The notes below the pieces were generated by a model that saw nothing but the letters and a program-made list of their open reading frames with translations, searched no databases and was not told the origin of the DNA. Made by a program: the position numbers and the translations under genes. DNA of 64,000 nucleotides, from contig CAVQVT010000014.1 of the NCBI GenBank assembly GCA_963717255.1, positions 1 to 64,000 on the forward strand. Direction: 5' to 3'. Source of the stretch: CAIYQJ01 sp963717255 (GTDB taxonomy: Bacteria > Chloroflexota > Limnocylindria > Limnocylindrales > CSP1-4). Shown here piece after piece: positions 10,364-19,213 of the stretch. The stretch's first letter is position 1, and each line of letters starts with the position of its first letter.

Positions 10364-12084
10364 GCGGCCGCGGCCGCTCTCTCCGGTCCCCGCTCGACGT
10401 CTGGCTCGCCCGGCGCCACCGCGGTCACGGCCCGCCCCGGCAGCTTCCGCGTGAACCAGAACGCCAGGATCGCGAAGAGCGCCGCCGCACCGAGCGCGTT
10501 GCGGAGCCCGTCGAGCAGCGCGTCGCCGTAGTCGGCGGCCACCACGCTCGCGTCGGCTGCCGGCAGGCCCGCCTCGACGAGGAGCGACTCCGCCTGCTCG
10601 ACGGTCACCACCGGGAGCGGCTTCGACTCGGCCGCCTGGGTGAGCGCCGCCTGGACGTCCGCCGGGATCGCCGGGTTCGTCTCGATCCGGTCCACGAACC
10701 CGTTCGTGAGGCCGATGAGCAGGATCGAGCCGATGAGCGCGGTGCCGAGGGACGCGCCGAGGTTCTGCGCCGTGCCCTGGAGCCCGCCCGCCTCGTTCGT
10801 CTGCGCCGGGGCGACGGACGACATGATCACGTTGCCCAGCTGTGACGCGAGGAGGCCGGCCCCGACGCCGTAGACGGCGAGACCGAACGCGAACCCGAGC
10901 GAGTTGAGCTCGACGTCAATCGTCGCGAGCAGGATCAGCGCCCCGGCCGAGAGGGCCGCCAGGCCGGCCTGCGCGACGCGCTTCGGCGAACGCTTCGCGG
11001 CCGCCCGCGGCCCGGCGAGCGCCGCGACGAGCATCATCGCGGACATCGGGATGAGCCGCTTCCCGGTCTCGAACGCGTCGAGGCCCAGGACGACCTGCAG
11101 GTAGACGGGCAGGACGAAGAAGGTCCCGAGCAGGACGAGCTGCTGCATGCCGAGCGTCATCAGGCCGGCCCTGAGCGTCTCGATCCTGAGCATCGCGAGG
11201 TCGAGCAGCGCGTCGAGACCCAGTCGCCGCCGTCGCTCCTCCCACGCCACGAAGGCCCAGAGCAGGCCCAGCCCGGCGAGGATGAGGAACGGCACGACCG
11301 AGAAGCCGAGCGGCGTGATCTCCTGCCCGCCGATCGTCGGCGCCGCGAGCGGCTGCACCCAGCCCCAGGTGCTGCTCATGAGGATCGCGAAGACGATCAG
11401 GCCCAGGCCCGAGGCGGAGAAGGCCGCACCGACCACGTCGAGCTGCGGCGTCCGGGCCGGCTTCGGGCTGGGCCGCATCCGCTTCCGGAAGAGGAGGATG
11501 ACCGCCACGATGACGACCTCGCCGATGAAGACGAGGCGCCACGTGAAGGTGGTCGTCACCCAGCCGCCGATGAGCGGTCCGGCGGCGACCGCCGCGGCCG
11601 CGACGCCGCCGATGATCCCGTACGCGAGGGCCCGCTGCTTCCCCTCGTAGTTCGCCGCGATGAGCGCCGCGATGGCAGGCACGACCAGGACGGCGCCCAG
11701 CCCCTCGACGAGCGACCAGCCGAAGAGGAGGACGGCCAGGTTGGGGCTGATCGCCGTGATCGCCGACCCGGTCGCGTAGACGACCAGGCCGATGGCGAAG
11801 GTCCGGTCGCGTCCCCAGATGTCGCCCAGCTTGGCGCCGACGAGCATGAACGCCGCCATCACGAGCGTGTACAGCGTGATCGCCGTCTGCACCCCCTGCA
11901 CGGTCGTGCCCAGGTCGGCGCAGATCTGGGAGATCGAGACGTTCATCACGCTGCTGTCGAGCACCATGACGAACTGGGCGGAGGCCAGGATGGCCACCGC
12001 TACCCACGATGCGGTGCGTGCCGACGGCGCGGCGGCTGCGCCGCCGGTCCCCGCGGGTTCGGAGGTCGCGGGCGTGTCGCTCAT
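10360..12084 (-). CDS. DHA2-family MFS drug exporter (14 membrane segments)
   Basis: 574 residues, inner-membrane proton/drug antiporter of the EmrB/QacA type. I see the motif-A region KLGDIWGRDRTFAIG, motif C-like GPLIGGWVTTTFTWRLVFIGEV, and 14 hydrophobic stretches. The C-terminal end is odd: its last residues are a run of Ala and its stop codon (10360-10362) lies inside the terminal repeat of the neighbouring IS481 copy, so the insertion may have trimmed the original tail. No repressor sits beside it. Substrate cannot be told from sequence. Confidence 0.9.
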   Translation of the reverse strand: MSDTPATSEPAGTGGAAAAPSARTASWVAVAILASAQFVMVLDSSVMNVSISQICADLGTTVQGVQTAITLYTLVMAAFMLVGAKLGDIWGRDRTFAIGLVVYATGSAITAISPNLAVLLFGWSLVEGLGAVLVVPAIAALIAANYEGKQRALAYGIIGGVAAAAVAAGPLIGGWVTTTFTWRLVFIGEVVIVAVILLFRKRMRPSPKPARTPQLDVVGAAFSASGLGLIVFAILMSSTWGWVQPLAAPTIGGQEITPLGFSVVPFLILAGLGLLWAFVAWEERRRRLGLDALLDLAMLRIETLRAGLMTLGMQQLVLLGTFFVLPVYLQVVLGLDAFETGKRLIPMSAMMLVAALAGPRAAAKRSPKRVAQAGLAALSAGALILLATIDVELNSLGFAFGLAVYGVGAGLLASQLGNVIMSSVAPAQTNEAGGLQGTAQNLGASLGTALIGSILLIGLTNGFVDRIETNPAIPADVQAALTQAAESKPLPVVTVEQAESLLVEAGLPAADASVVAADYGDALLDGLRNALGAAALFAILAFWFTRKLPGRAVTAVAPGEPDVERGPERAAAAA

Positions 12085-12138
12085 GCGTTGCAGCGTACCT
12101 CGCGCGCAAGGGCGGAAGTCGGCCGGCGGGACGCCGGA

Positions 12139-13227
12139 TCAGCGGCGGCCGGCCGGGGCGGCCAACGCGGCCGCCTTCGGGTCGCCGAGCGCCTGCCGGA
12201 AGAACGCGAGGAGGCGCGCCTCGTAGTCGTCGGGTCGAAGCAGCATCCCCTGCGTGTGCTCGGCGCCGGGGATGATCCACGGCTCCACGGACGTGCCCGC
12301 GGCGTACGCGGCCGCGGCGAGGTCGACGGCGTTGTGCGGGAGGACCGTCGTGTCCGAAAGGCCGTGCACGATGTCGTAGGGACGACCGGCGAGGTGGACG
12401 ATCTCCGACGCCGGGTCGCGCGTTCCGAGCTCGGTCTCGCCGAGGAGGCGGCCGACGAAGACACCTGCGGGCACGACCCAGCCGGATAGCCCTCCGACTC
12501 CGTGTACTCGCTCGAGGCGACGTCGAACGAGTAGTAGCTGCTGTCGGCGAACGTCGCCGCGACCCGCGGCTCCTCACCGGTCGCGATGGTCACCGTCCCC
12601 GCGCCGAGCGACGGCCCGAACAGGCCGATGCGGGCCGCGTCGGCGCCCTGCGCGACGAGCCAGTCCCATGCGCCGAGCACGTCGCGGTACTCCTTCGCCC
12701 CGCCGGCCCACCGTCCGTTGTCCGCATCGGAGTCGCCGTGGTTGCGCAGGTCGATCAGGAGGACGCCGAACCCGGCGCGGTGGAGCATCGCCGCGGGAAG
12801 CATCACGACGGGGTCGCGCCGGCAGCTGTCGCGGCCGTGCACGACGATGACCGTGGGAGCGGAGACGCCGCCGGGGGCGGGGGCGTACCAGCCGCGGATC
12901 GTCAGGGACGGGTCGCGCGACGGGAACGCGACGTCCGAGTAGTCGGTGAAGCGGTACGGCGCGGTGTCGACCACGAGGCTGTGATCGCCGTCGTACGCCG
13001 TGAAGTCGGCGGGCGTCTGCGTCGCGAACTCACGAGAGGCGCAACGGGCGTGGACCGTCGAGAGGTGGTCGTACGCGAACCAGCCGGCCACGAGCCAGAC
13101 GGTCCGACCGCGACGCGACGACGGAGACCGCGACGGTGGCCGCGATCGCGATCCACCGGCGGCGGAGCCGGCCGCGGGGCGCACCTCCCGCGGCGGGTGT
13201 TCCGGGACCGGCCGAAGCGCTCCCCAT
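12139..13227 (-). CDS. Membrane-anchored alpha/beta hydrolase (two frameshifts)
   Basis: The ATG at 13227 follows a GAGGGGAGG ribosome site. An N-terminal membrane anchor (RRWIAIAATVAVSVV) is followed, after a one-base shift near 13105, by an alpha/beta hydrolase body: oxyanion HGRDSCRRD, nucleophile elbow GPSLGAG, and, after a second shift near 12478, a catalytic His region (IIPGAEHTQGML). The fold resembles serine aminopeptidase/acyl hydrolases of the cell surface. Both shifts are single-base and the rest is well preserved, so the gene is probably intact in the organism. Substrate unknown. Confidence 0.78.
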
Positions 13228-13327
13228 GCCGAGCCCTCCCCTCTCGCGGCCGAGGATGGGGTGCCGGCAGCGGCCCGCCAGTGCCGATGGTCGCTTCGTC
13301 CGAATGCCGCGGCGTCGTCCGGGACGC

Positions 13328-13690
13328 GTCACCGTGGTGCGCCCATCCGTTGCCGCGCGATGGCGGGCTCGCACCTCCGCGATGAACTCGGCCACGAGCG
13401 ACTGAAGGTGGTGGACCCCATCCCTCCGGGGTCCCTGGCGCCGCGTCGTGCCACTCGAAGATCGTGAGCTCCGGTCCGGTCGGTCCGGTCCGGTCCGAGC
13501 GGCAGGATCACGTTCGTCTGCATGTTGTCCGGGTAGAGGTTGAGCATCGTGTTGGGGAAGAGCCGGTAGTCGAGGGCGTCGGTCTCGCCCTCGGGTGAGC
13601 GCACGTGCAGCCGGTCGCGCCCTATCTCCTCGCCCGGCTTCAGGTCGCGGATCGGCGCGGACGGCGCGAGGCCGAAGTCGGGTACCATGC
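13328..13690 (-). pseudogene. C-terminal remnant of a Rieske oxygenase alpha subunit
   Basis: On the minus strand I can read DYRLFPNTMLNLYPDNMQTN, VILPLGPDRT, then in another frame LTIFEWHDAAP and VHHLQSLVAEFIAEVRA. These blocks match the end of the catalytic domain of ring-hydroxylating/choline-monooxygenase-type enzymes. The Rieske [2Fe-2S] half is absent because the membrane-protein gene starts at 13695. A short ggtcc tandem run at about 13472-13497 sits at one frame break. This is a gene fragment, not a functional enzyme. Confidence 0.6.
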
Positions 13691-13694
13691 GCGG

Positions 13695-14417
13695 ATGGTC
13701 GTGGAGGCGTCGACTCCGATCGCGAGGACCGGGCGGATCGTCCGGTTCGTCCTGCTCGGGCTCTTCACGCTGTACATCGGTCACGACGCCGTCTTCCTGG
13801 CCCAGTTCGGGGCGGGACCTGCGCTCGACCGCGCCATGGCGACATCGGGCCACGGCCCGCACTGGCTCGGCTTCGGCCTTCTCGCTGTCGCAGCCGCGGC
13901 GCTGCTCGCGGCCTGGTCCGTCGACGCCCTGTCGACGCTCGTCGCGGCGGCCGCGCGGTCGCGCTCGCGGCATCGGGCGCGGCGTCCGTCGTCCACGGAG
14001 TCCGGTCGCAGGGCCGGCGCGCTCCGTTGGGACGGCTATCTGCGCGAGGTCGTGGACCTGTGGCCCCCGCTCGTCCTCGCGACGCTCGTCTCGTTCGCGG
14101 TGCTCGAGAACATCGAGCATCTCGCATCCGACGGCCACCTGCTCGGCCTCGGGGCTCTGACCGGGCCCGAGTACCCGCTCGCGATCCCGGTGCTCGTCGC
14201 GGTCACGGGGCTCGTCTCGGCGATCGGCGCGGTGGTCCGATGGCGGATCGCCGCTCTGCGCCGGGAGACGTCGTGGTCCCCCGGCCGCACCAGGGTGGTC
14301 CGTGCTCGGCGCGCCGCGCCGGTCGCGTGGCAGGCGATCGCCGCGGGATGTGCCCACCACCTCCTGCTCGTCCGGCTCGATCCGGGGAGGGCGCCGCCCG
14401 CGTTCGTCGAAGCCTGA
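13695..14417 (+). CDS. Membrane protein of unknown function, head of the copper cluster
   Basis: 240 residues with about five hydrophobic segments (FVLLGLFTLYIGHDAVF near the N-terminus; LVLATLVSFAVLENIEHL in the middle) and a basic C-terminus. I prefer ATG 13695 to ATG 13687, which is out of frame. I recognise no family. His residues at membrane edges (GHDAVF, ENIEHL, AAGCAHHL) and position ahead of copper genes suggest metal or cytochrome oxidase biogenesis, but that is inference. Confidence 0.65.
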   Translation: MVVEASTPIARTGRIVRFVLLGLFTLYIGHDAVFLAQFGAGPALDRAMATSGHGPHWLGFGLLAVAAAALLAAWSVDALSTLVAAAARSRSRHRARRPSSTESGRRAGALRWDGYLREVVDLWPPLVLATLVSFAVLENIEHLASDGHLLGLGALTGPEYPLAIPVLVAVTGLVSAIGAVVRWRIAALRRETSWSPGRTRVVRARRAAPVAWQAIAAGCAHHLLLVRLDPGRAPPAFVEA

Positions 14418-14422
14418 CGAAC

Positions 14423-14438
14423 GCGGGCACCAGCCCGC
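14423..14438 (+). terminator. Small hairpin between first and second copper-cluster genes
   Basis: gcgggc-acca-gcccgc forms a perfect 6-bp stem with a 4-base loop just after the stop at 14417. It could attenuate transcription between the two genes; weak evidence. Confidence 0.3.
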
Positions 14439-14513
14439 CTGCCCGACGTCCCCCGTCCCGCCGCGCGCGCACGCCGTTCGCGGACGGCGGGATGCACCCT
14501 GAGGAGCATCCGC

Positions 14514-15113
14514 ATGCACGCACGCCGCCCGCTCGCGGTCGCCGCGGGTCTCGCCGTCGTCGCCCTCGCAACGCTCGCGGTCGTCCCCGCCCTCGCGCAC
14601 GAGGAGCAGGAGATGGCCGGCTACACCATCGAGGTCGGCTTCATCGACGAGCCGGTGTTCGTCGGCCAGCGCACCGGCCTGGAGCTCGTCGTCGCCAAGG
14701 ACGATGTGGGCGTGGAGGGGCTCGAGTCGACCCTGAAGGCCCAGGTCGTCAAGGACGACGCGAGCATGGACCTGGTCCTCGCCTCGCTGGAAGGCGAGCC
14801 AGGGACGTACCACGGCACGTTCATCCCGACGGTGGCGGGTCCGTACACCTTCCACATCAGCGGCACCATCGAAGACCAGGCGATCGACAAGTCGTTCACG
14901 TCCAGCCCAGGCGGGTTCGACGAGGTCCAGGAGGTGTCGGCGGGCCAGTTCCCCGTCCAGCTCCCGTCGCAGGCCGATCTCGCTGCGCAGGCACAGAAGG
15001 GAGCGGATGCGGCCGGCCAGGCGACGATCGCACTGATCGTGGCGGCGATCGGCGTCGTCGTCGCGATCGTGGCTCTGGGACTTGCCCTCGCCGCTCGCCG
15101 ACGTCCGGCCTGA
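14514..15113 (+). CDS. Secreted single-span protein with YtkA/FixH-like beta domain
   Basis: 199 residues: signal peptide ending at ALAHEEQ, an extracytoplasmic beta-rich domain (GQRTGLELVVAKDDVGVEGL, GTYHGTFIPTVAGPYTFHI) and a C-terminal membrane segment plus RRR anchor. The domain pattern resembles YtkA-like/copper-resistance accessory domains. It ends 3 bp before the CopC-CopD gene, so it is co-transcribed. The HEE near the mature N-terminus could bind metal. Family assignment is tentative. Confidence 0.65.
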   Translation: MHARRPLAVAAGLAVVALATLAVVPALAHEEQEMAGYTIEVGFIDEPVFVGQRTGLELVVAKDDVGVEGLESTLKAQVVKDDASMDLVLASLEGEPGTYHGTFIPTVAGPYTFHISGTIEDQAIDKSFTSSPGGFDEVQEVSAGQFPVQLPSQADLAAQAQKGADAAGQATIALIVAAIGVVVAIVALGLALAARRRPA

Positions 15114-15116
15114 CCG

Positions 15117-17054
15117 ATGCCCCGTCACCTCGTCGGCCTCACCCGGGCGGCCGTCGCGACCGTCGCCATCGGACTCGCCTTCGCGGGTCCGATGGCAGGC
15201 GTCGCGGCGGCGCACGCGATGCTCGTCTCGAGCACGCCCGGCGCCGGCGAGGTCGTCCCGTCGGCACCGGCCGAGCTGCGACTCGTCTTCTCGGAGCCGG
15301 TCGATGGGCGTTACACGTCCGTGATCCTGCTCGACGCGGCGGGCCGCACGGTCCAGACGGGCGCGGCGGTCCCGAGCGCAGGCGATCCGCGTGTCGTGAT
15401 CGCGTCGCTTCCGCCACTCCCCGACGGGGCGTACTCGGTCACGTGGCGGGCGCTGTCCGCCGCGGATGGGCACCTCACATCCGGGTTCCTCACCTTCGGT
15501 GTCGGCCGGACGGTCCTCGGCACGTCGTCGGTCGACGGCGCGGCTGCGGGCGGCCTGCACGCTGGCCACACCGCGGGCGAGGCCGTCCTGGAGACGCAGG
15601 CTCGGTTCCTCGCCTATCTCGGGTTCATGACCGCGCTCGGGCTGGCGGTCATCGCGTGGCTCGTCCTCCGGCCCGTCGGCCGTCTCCGCTCGGGCCTGCC
15701 CATCGCGCAGGGCCTGGCGCTCATCGGCGCCGCCGCCGGCAGCGTGGCGATCGGCGTCGTCGCCGGGCTCGCCCCCGGGCTCGACCCGGTCGGGTACCTC
15801 ACCGCCACGCGCCCCGGCGAGATGCTCGTGCTGCGCGGCCTGCTCGGCGTCGCGGCAGGGGCGGCGGTCCTGGTCCTGGTGCGCACGAGGAGGATGGGGC
15901 AGGCCGTCTGGCTGGGAGGCATCGCCGGTGCGGCAGGCCTTGTCGTCCTCGCCCTGGGAGGCCACCTCGCGGCGTCGGCGTCTCCGGTGCCGACCGGTGT
16001 GCTGCTCGTCCACCTCGCGGCGGGTTCGGTCTGGCTGGGCGGGCTGCTGGGCGTCGCGTGGCTGATCGTCGGTGACCGTGATCCCGACCGCGCCTGGGTG
16101 CCCGAGGTCGTGTCCCGCTTCTCGGCACTGGCGCTCGTCTCGGTGGCGCTCGTCGCGCTCACGGGTGCGTATCAGGCATGGGTCGCCACCCGCGATCTCG
16201 TGGACGCGGCGCCGTACACGGTGGCGCTCTGGGCGAAGGTCGCCTTGTTCGTCTCTGCGCTCGCGGTCGGCGCGGCGAACTTCGTCGACGGCGGCAGGGC
16301 GCTCGCCCGGCTCGGCGGCCTCCGGGCACGCATGGCGATCGAAGCCATCCTTGGTGTTGCGGTCCTCGTCGCGACCGCGACGCTCGCCAGCGGCTCGCCG
16401 CCGGCGAACGGACAGCCCGTCGCGATCTCGCCCGCTGCCTCGACCACCTGCTCCCCCGGGGTCGGCCTCGCCGTCCAGCCCGGGACCGCCGGACCTGCCC
16501 GCTTCATCGTACGGCTGGCGGACGCTCCGGCCGACGCGACGGTCGAGCTCGACCTGAACAGGACCGACGCCGTTGGTGGCGGGACCAGGGTCACGCTGCG
16601 GGAGGTGGCCGGCGCCGGATCCGGGGCCTCGACGGCCGGCGGCGGCCCGGCGGGCATCCCGACGTTGGTCTGCTCGATCGGCGGCACGCCGCAGGATGGC
16701 GCGCAGGCCGGCGGCGGGACCTGGGTGGCCGACGGCGGTCTGCTCGCCGCGGAGAGCCGGTGGGACGCCACGGTCGTCGTGCGCCGGGCCGACGCGACCG
16801 AGGTGGCGCGCGCCAGATTCCCCTTCGCTCTCGACTCGACCGCGATCTCCGAGGGGCGCGCGGGACCGCCCGTGGACCCCGTGGCCGTCCTCGGTGCCGT
16901 CGGCCTGCTCCTCGCTCTGCTCGCGGTGACCTTCACCCTAGCAGGCGGCATCCTTCCGCGGACTGAGCCCCGACTCGGGCGCGGGGCCCTGCTCGCGGGC
17001 GCGGCGGTGGCGGCCGTCCTTGGTGTCGCGCTGCTCGTGGGTCCGGCATCGTGA
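15117..17054 (+). CDS. CopC-CopD fusion copper protein
   Basis: 645 residues. The N-terminal CopC domain follows a signal peptide (mature start AHAMLVSSTPGAGE, with the N-terminal His of the Cu(II) site) and contains LRLVFSEPVDGRYTSV and DGHLTSGFLTFGVG. The CopD domain follows with eight or so membrane segments (about residues 160-430). An extra extracytoplasmic region with a Gly/Ala-rich linker and a last membrane span follow. CopC binds periplasmic copper and CopD is thought to pass it inward; the neighbouring SCO1 and PCu(A)C genes suggest delivery to a copper oxidase. Confidence 0.88.
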   Translation: MPRHLVGLTRAAVATVAIGLAFAGPMAGVAAAHAMLVSSTPGAGEVVPSAPAELRLVFSEPVDGRYTSVILLDAAGRTVQTGAAVPSAGDPRVVIASLPPLPDGAYSVTWRALSAADGHLTSGFLTFGVGRTVLGTSSVDGAAAGGLHAGHTAGEAVLETQARFLAYLGFMTALGLAVIAWLVLRPVGRLRSGLPIAQGLALIGAAAGSVAIGVVAGLAPGLDPVGYLTATRPGEMLVLRGLLGVAAGAAVLVLVRTRRMGQAVWLGGIAGAAGLVVLALGGHLAASASPVPTGVLLVHLAAGSVWLGGLLGVAWLIVGDRDPDRAWVPEVVSRFSALALVSVALVALTGAYQAWVATRDLVDAAPYTVALWAKVALFVSALAVGAANFVDGGRALARLGGLRARMAIEAILGVAVLVATATLASGSPPANGQPVAISPAASTTCSPGVGLAVQPGTAGPARFIVRLADAPADATVELDLNRTDAVGGGTRVTLREVAGAGSGASTAGGGPAGIPTLVCSIGGTPQDGAQAGGGTWVADGGLLAAESRWDATVVVRRADATEVARARFPFALDSTAISEGRAGPPVDPVAVLGAVGLLLALLAVTFTLAGGILPRTEPRLGRGALLAGAAVAAVLGVALLVGPAS

Positions 17055-17662
17055 GCATCTCGTTCGTGCTCGGGGTCGAGGCGCTCGTCCTGTCGGTCGT
17101 CCTCTGGCTGGTCGCTCCGTGGGTCCGGAGGCGGCGCCCGGAACTCGGCGGAGGACTGTTCCTCGTGCGGCTCGTCGCGGCCGCGGCTGCCTTCGCCTTC
17201 ATGATCAACGCGCTCACGACGGACCGACCGCCAGGCTCGGGCCTGTCGAACCCGGTGCAGGCGACCGTCGACTCGGTGACGGCCGGTGCGGCGCTCTACC
17301 AGGCTTCCTGCGCCGTGTGCCACGGAGCCGATGCCCGGGGGGGCGGTCCAGGCGCCGGGGCGACCGCCATCCCTCCGCCCGACCTGCGGAGCGGTCACCT
17401 CGTCGGCCATACGGACGGCGAGATCTTCACGTGGATCACCCGGGGACTCCCCGGCGGGATGCCGGCATGGGGGTCCGAGCTGTCGGAGACGGAGCGATGG
17501 CACCTCGTGAACTTCCTTCGGTCGATCAACGGATCGGGACCCACGCCGGCGCCGTCCGCGGCCGTCGCGTGGCCGCTCCTGCTCGCCCCAGCACTGGCGA
17601 CCATCCTCGGCGCCGCGCTCGCGCCGGGCACACGCCGGAAGCGCCGGGTGGATCGCCCATGA
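17051..17662 (+). CDS. Membrane-bound class I cytochrome c
   Basis: 203 residues: two N-terminal membrane segments, a single haem c domain (attachment motif CAVCH at about residue 88, probable axial Met in GLPGGMPAWG) and a C-terminal membrane segment. GTG start at 17051 overlaps the CopC-CopD stop; its own stop overlaps the SCO1 ATG. It probably feeds electrons to a terminal oxidase or nitrous/nitric oxide enzyme not in the window. Confidence 0.85.
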   Translation: MSISFVLGVEALVLSVVLWLVAPWVRRRRPELGGGLFLVRLVAAAAAFAFMINALTTDRPPGSGLSNPVQATVDSVTAGAALYQASCAVCHGADARGGGPGAGATAIPPPDLRSGHLVGHTDGEIFTWITRGLPGGMPAWGSELSETERWHLVNFLRSINGSGPTPAPSAAVAWPLLLAPALATILGAALAPGTRRKRRVDRP

Positions 17663-18357
17663 GAGCCGGGTCGCGGCACCGGCCGCGCCCGCAGGCGGTC
17701 GGGTTGCTCGTGGTCGGCCTGACGCTCGCCCTCGTCGGCGGCGGATGCGCGCGGCAGGCGGTGTCAACGGCCGGACTGCCGAGCGAGGCGCCGGCCGCCA
17801 TGACGACCGTCCCCATCCCGTCGGGGGACTTCGGGCTCCCATCCGGCACGGCGCGGCTCGGCCAGCGTGTGACCCGCGTCGACCCGCCCGTCGCCGCACC
17901 GCCGCTGGTCATGCCCGACACGGCCGGCGGCGTGTTCGACCTCGCATCGCTCCGGGGCGCGCCCGCGCTCGTGTACTTCGGGTACACGCGCTGCCCGGAC
18001 GTGTGCCCGACGACGCTGGGCGTGCTCCGGGAGGTGGCGAAGGAGCGGCCCGACGTGCGGGTCGTGTTCGTGACCGTCGATCCCGAGCGTGACACGGCGG
18101 GCGCACTCGGCGAGTACCTCTCGTACTTCCACCAGGGCTGGATCGGGCTGTCCGGCGACGCGGCCCAGACCCGGTCCGCGGCGGACGCATGGGGCGTCCG
18201 GTACGCCCGGGTCGACTCCGGGTCGGCGTCCGGATACCTGATGGCGCACTCGGCCGAGGTCTACCTCGTGGACGCCGCGGGGGATCTCCGCTACCGGTAC
18301 CCGTTCGGCACCCAGGACGAGGAGATCGTGCATGACCTGACGGCGCTCACGGAGTGA
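17659..18357 (+). CDS. SCO1/SenC copper chaperone lipoprotein
   Basis: 232 residues. Signal peptide with lipobox LVGGGC, then a thioredoxin-like SCO domain. The CxxxC copper site is CPDVC and the third ligand is the His of MAHSAEVYLVD. ATG 17659 overlaps the cytochrome stop by 4 bp. SCO proteins metallate or reduce the Cu(A) site of cytochrome oxidase subunit II. Confidence 0.92.
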   Translation: MRAGSRHRPRPQAVGLLVVGLTLALVGGGCARQAVSTAGLPSEAPAAMTTVPIPSGDFGLPSGTARLGQRVTRVDPPVAAPPLVMPDTAGGVFDLASLRGAPALVYFGYTRCPDVCPTTLGVLREVAKERPDVRVVFVTVDPERDTAGALGEYLSYFHQGWIGLSGDAAQTRSAADAWGVRYARVDSGSASGYLMAHSAEVYLVDAAGDLRYRYPFGTQDEEIVHDLTALTE

Positions 18358-18434
18358 TCGGATGGCCGGCGGGAGGTACCCGGCGGCCGATGGCAGGGCG
18401 CCGGCGCGTGGGCGCCGGGGGAATGGAGGGAACG

Positions 18435-19013
18435 ATGAGGCTCATCGGAGGACACTTGCCCGTTCAGGGCGGCGTCATGGGGCTCGCGGTCGCGGCGGCG
18501 GTCGTGTTCGCGGCCTGCTCGAGCTCGGGAGAGTCCCCGTCGTCGTCGCAGGGTGCGGCGGCGTCCGGACAGATGCAGGTGACGGATGCGTGGGCACGGC
18601 CCACCATGGGCAAGGACGTCCCGAGCGCCGCCTACCTGACGGTCACCAACGGGACCGGCCAGGACGATGCGCTCGTGTCGGCGAGCTCGCCCGCCGCGAA
18701 GGTCGTAGAGCTCCACGAGGTCGTTCCGGCCGGCTCCGCGATGCCGGAAGGCTCGGGCGATGGGATGGGGATGGCGAGCGAGGCGCCGACAGGCTCGATG
18801 GGCATGGACGGGATGGACGGGATGATGGTGATGCGGCCCGTCGAGAGCATCGAACTCCCCAGTGGAGCGTCGGTCGAGCTCAAGCCGGGCGGCTACCACA
18901 TCATGCTCATCGAGCCCACCTCCGAGCTGAAGCCGGGCGATAAGGTCGAGCTGACGCTGACGTTCGCGAAGGCTCCGCAGCAGGTGGTCACGGCCGTCGT
19001 CAAGGAGCCCTGA
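18435..19013 (+). CDS. PCu(A)C copper chaperone lipoprotein with Met-rich insert
   Basis: 192 residues, chosen from ATG 18435 with a GGAGGGA ribosome site; an in-frame GTG at 18354 would add a non-signal leader. Lipobox VVFAAC, then the PCu(A)C fold (VTDAWARPTMGKDVPSAAYL). Copper ligands fit the H-xM pattern (ELHEV early, YHIML late). Between them is a Met/Gly-rich insert of about 40 residues (MGMDGMDGMMVM), expected to bind Cu(I). Partner of SCO1 in Cu(A) assembly. Confidence 0.9.
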   Translation: MRLIGGHLPVQGGVMGLAVAAAVVFAACSSSGESPSSSQGAAASGQMQVTDAWARPTMGKDVPSAAYLTVTNGTGQDDALVSASSPAAKVVELHEVVPAGSAMPEGSGDGMGMASEAPTGSMGMDGMDGMMVMRPVESIELPSGASVELKPGGYHIMLIEPTSELKPGDKVELTLTFAKAPQQVVTAVVKEP

Positions 19014-19030
19014 CCGCCGGAACGCCTTTC

Positions 19031-19057
19031 GAGTGGGCGCGGCCGTCGCGCCCGCTC
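19031..19057 (+). terminator. Hairpin ending the copper operon
   Basis: gagtgggcgcg and cgcgcccgctc form an 11-bp stem (one G-T) with loop gccgt, 18 bp after the PCu(A)C stop. Confidence 0.6.
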
Positions 19058-19213
19058 GGAATGAGCGATCCGCGACGCCGGCCGCGGTACAGTCGGTAGG
19101 GCGGCTCCGCCCGTCCGGACGGCCCGAACGGCCCACGACCCGGTCGACGGAGGGCGGCTAGGCTGGCGCATCCGGAAGTCCGGGTCGCCGTCATCGCGTG
19201 AAGGGAGCACGAC

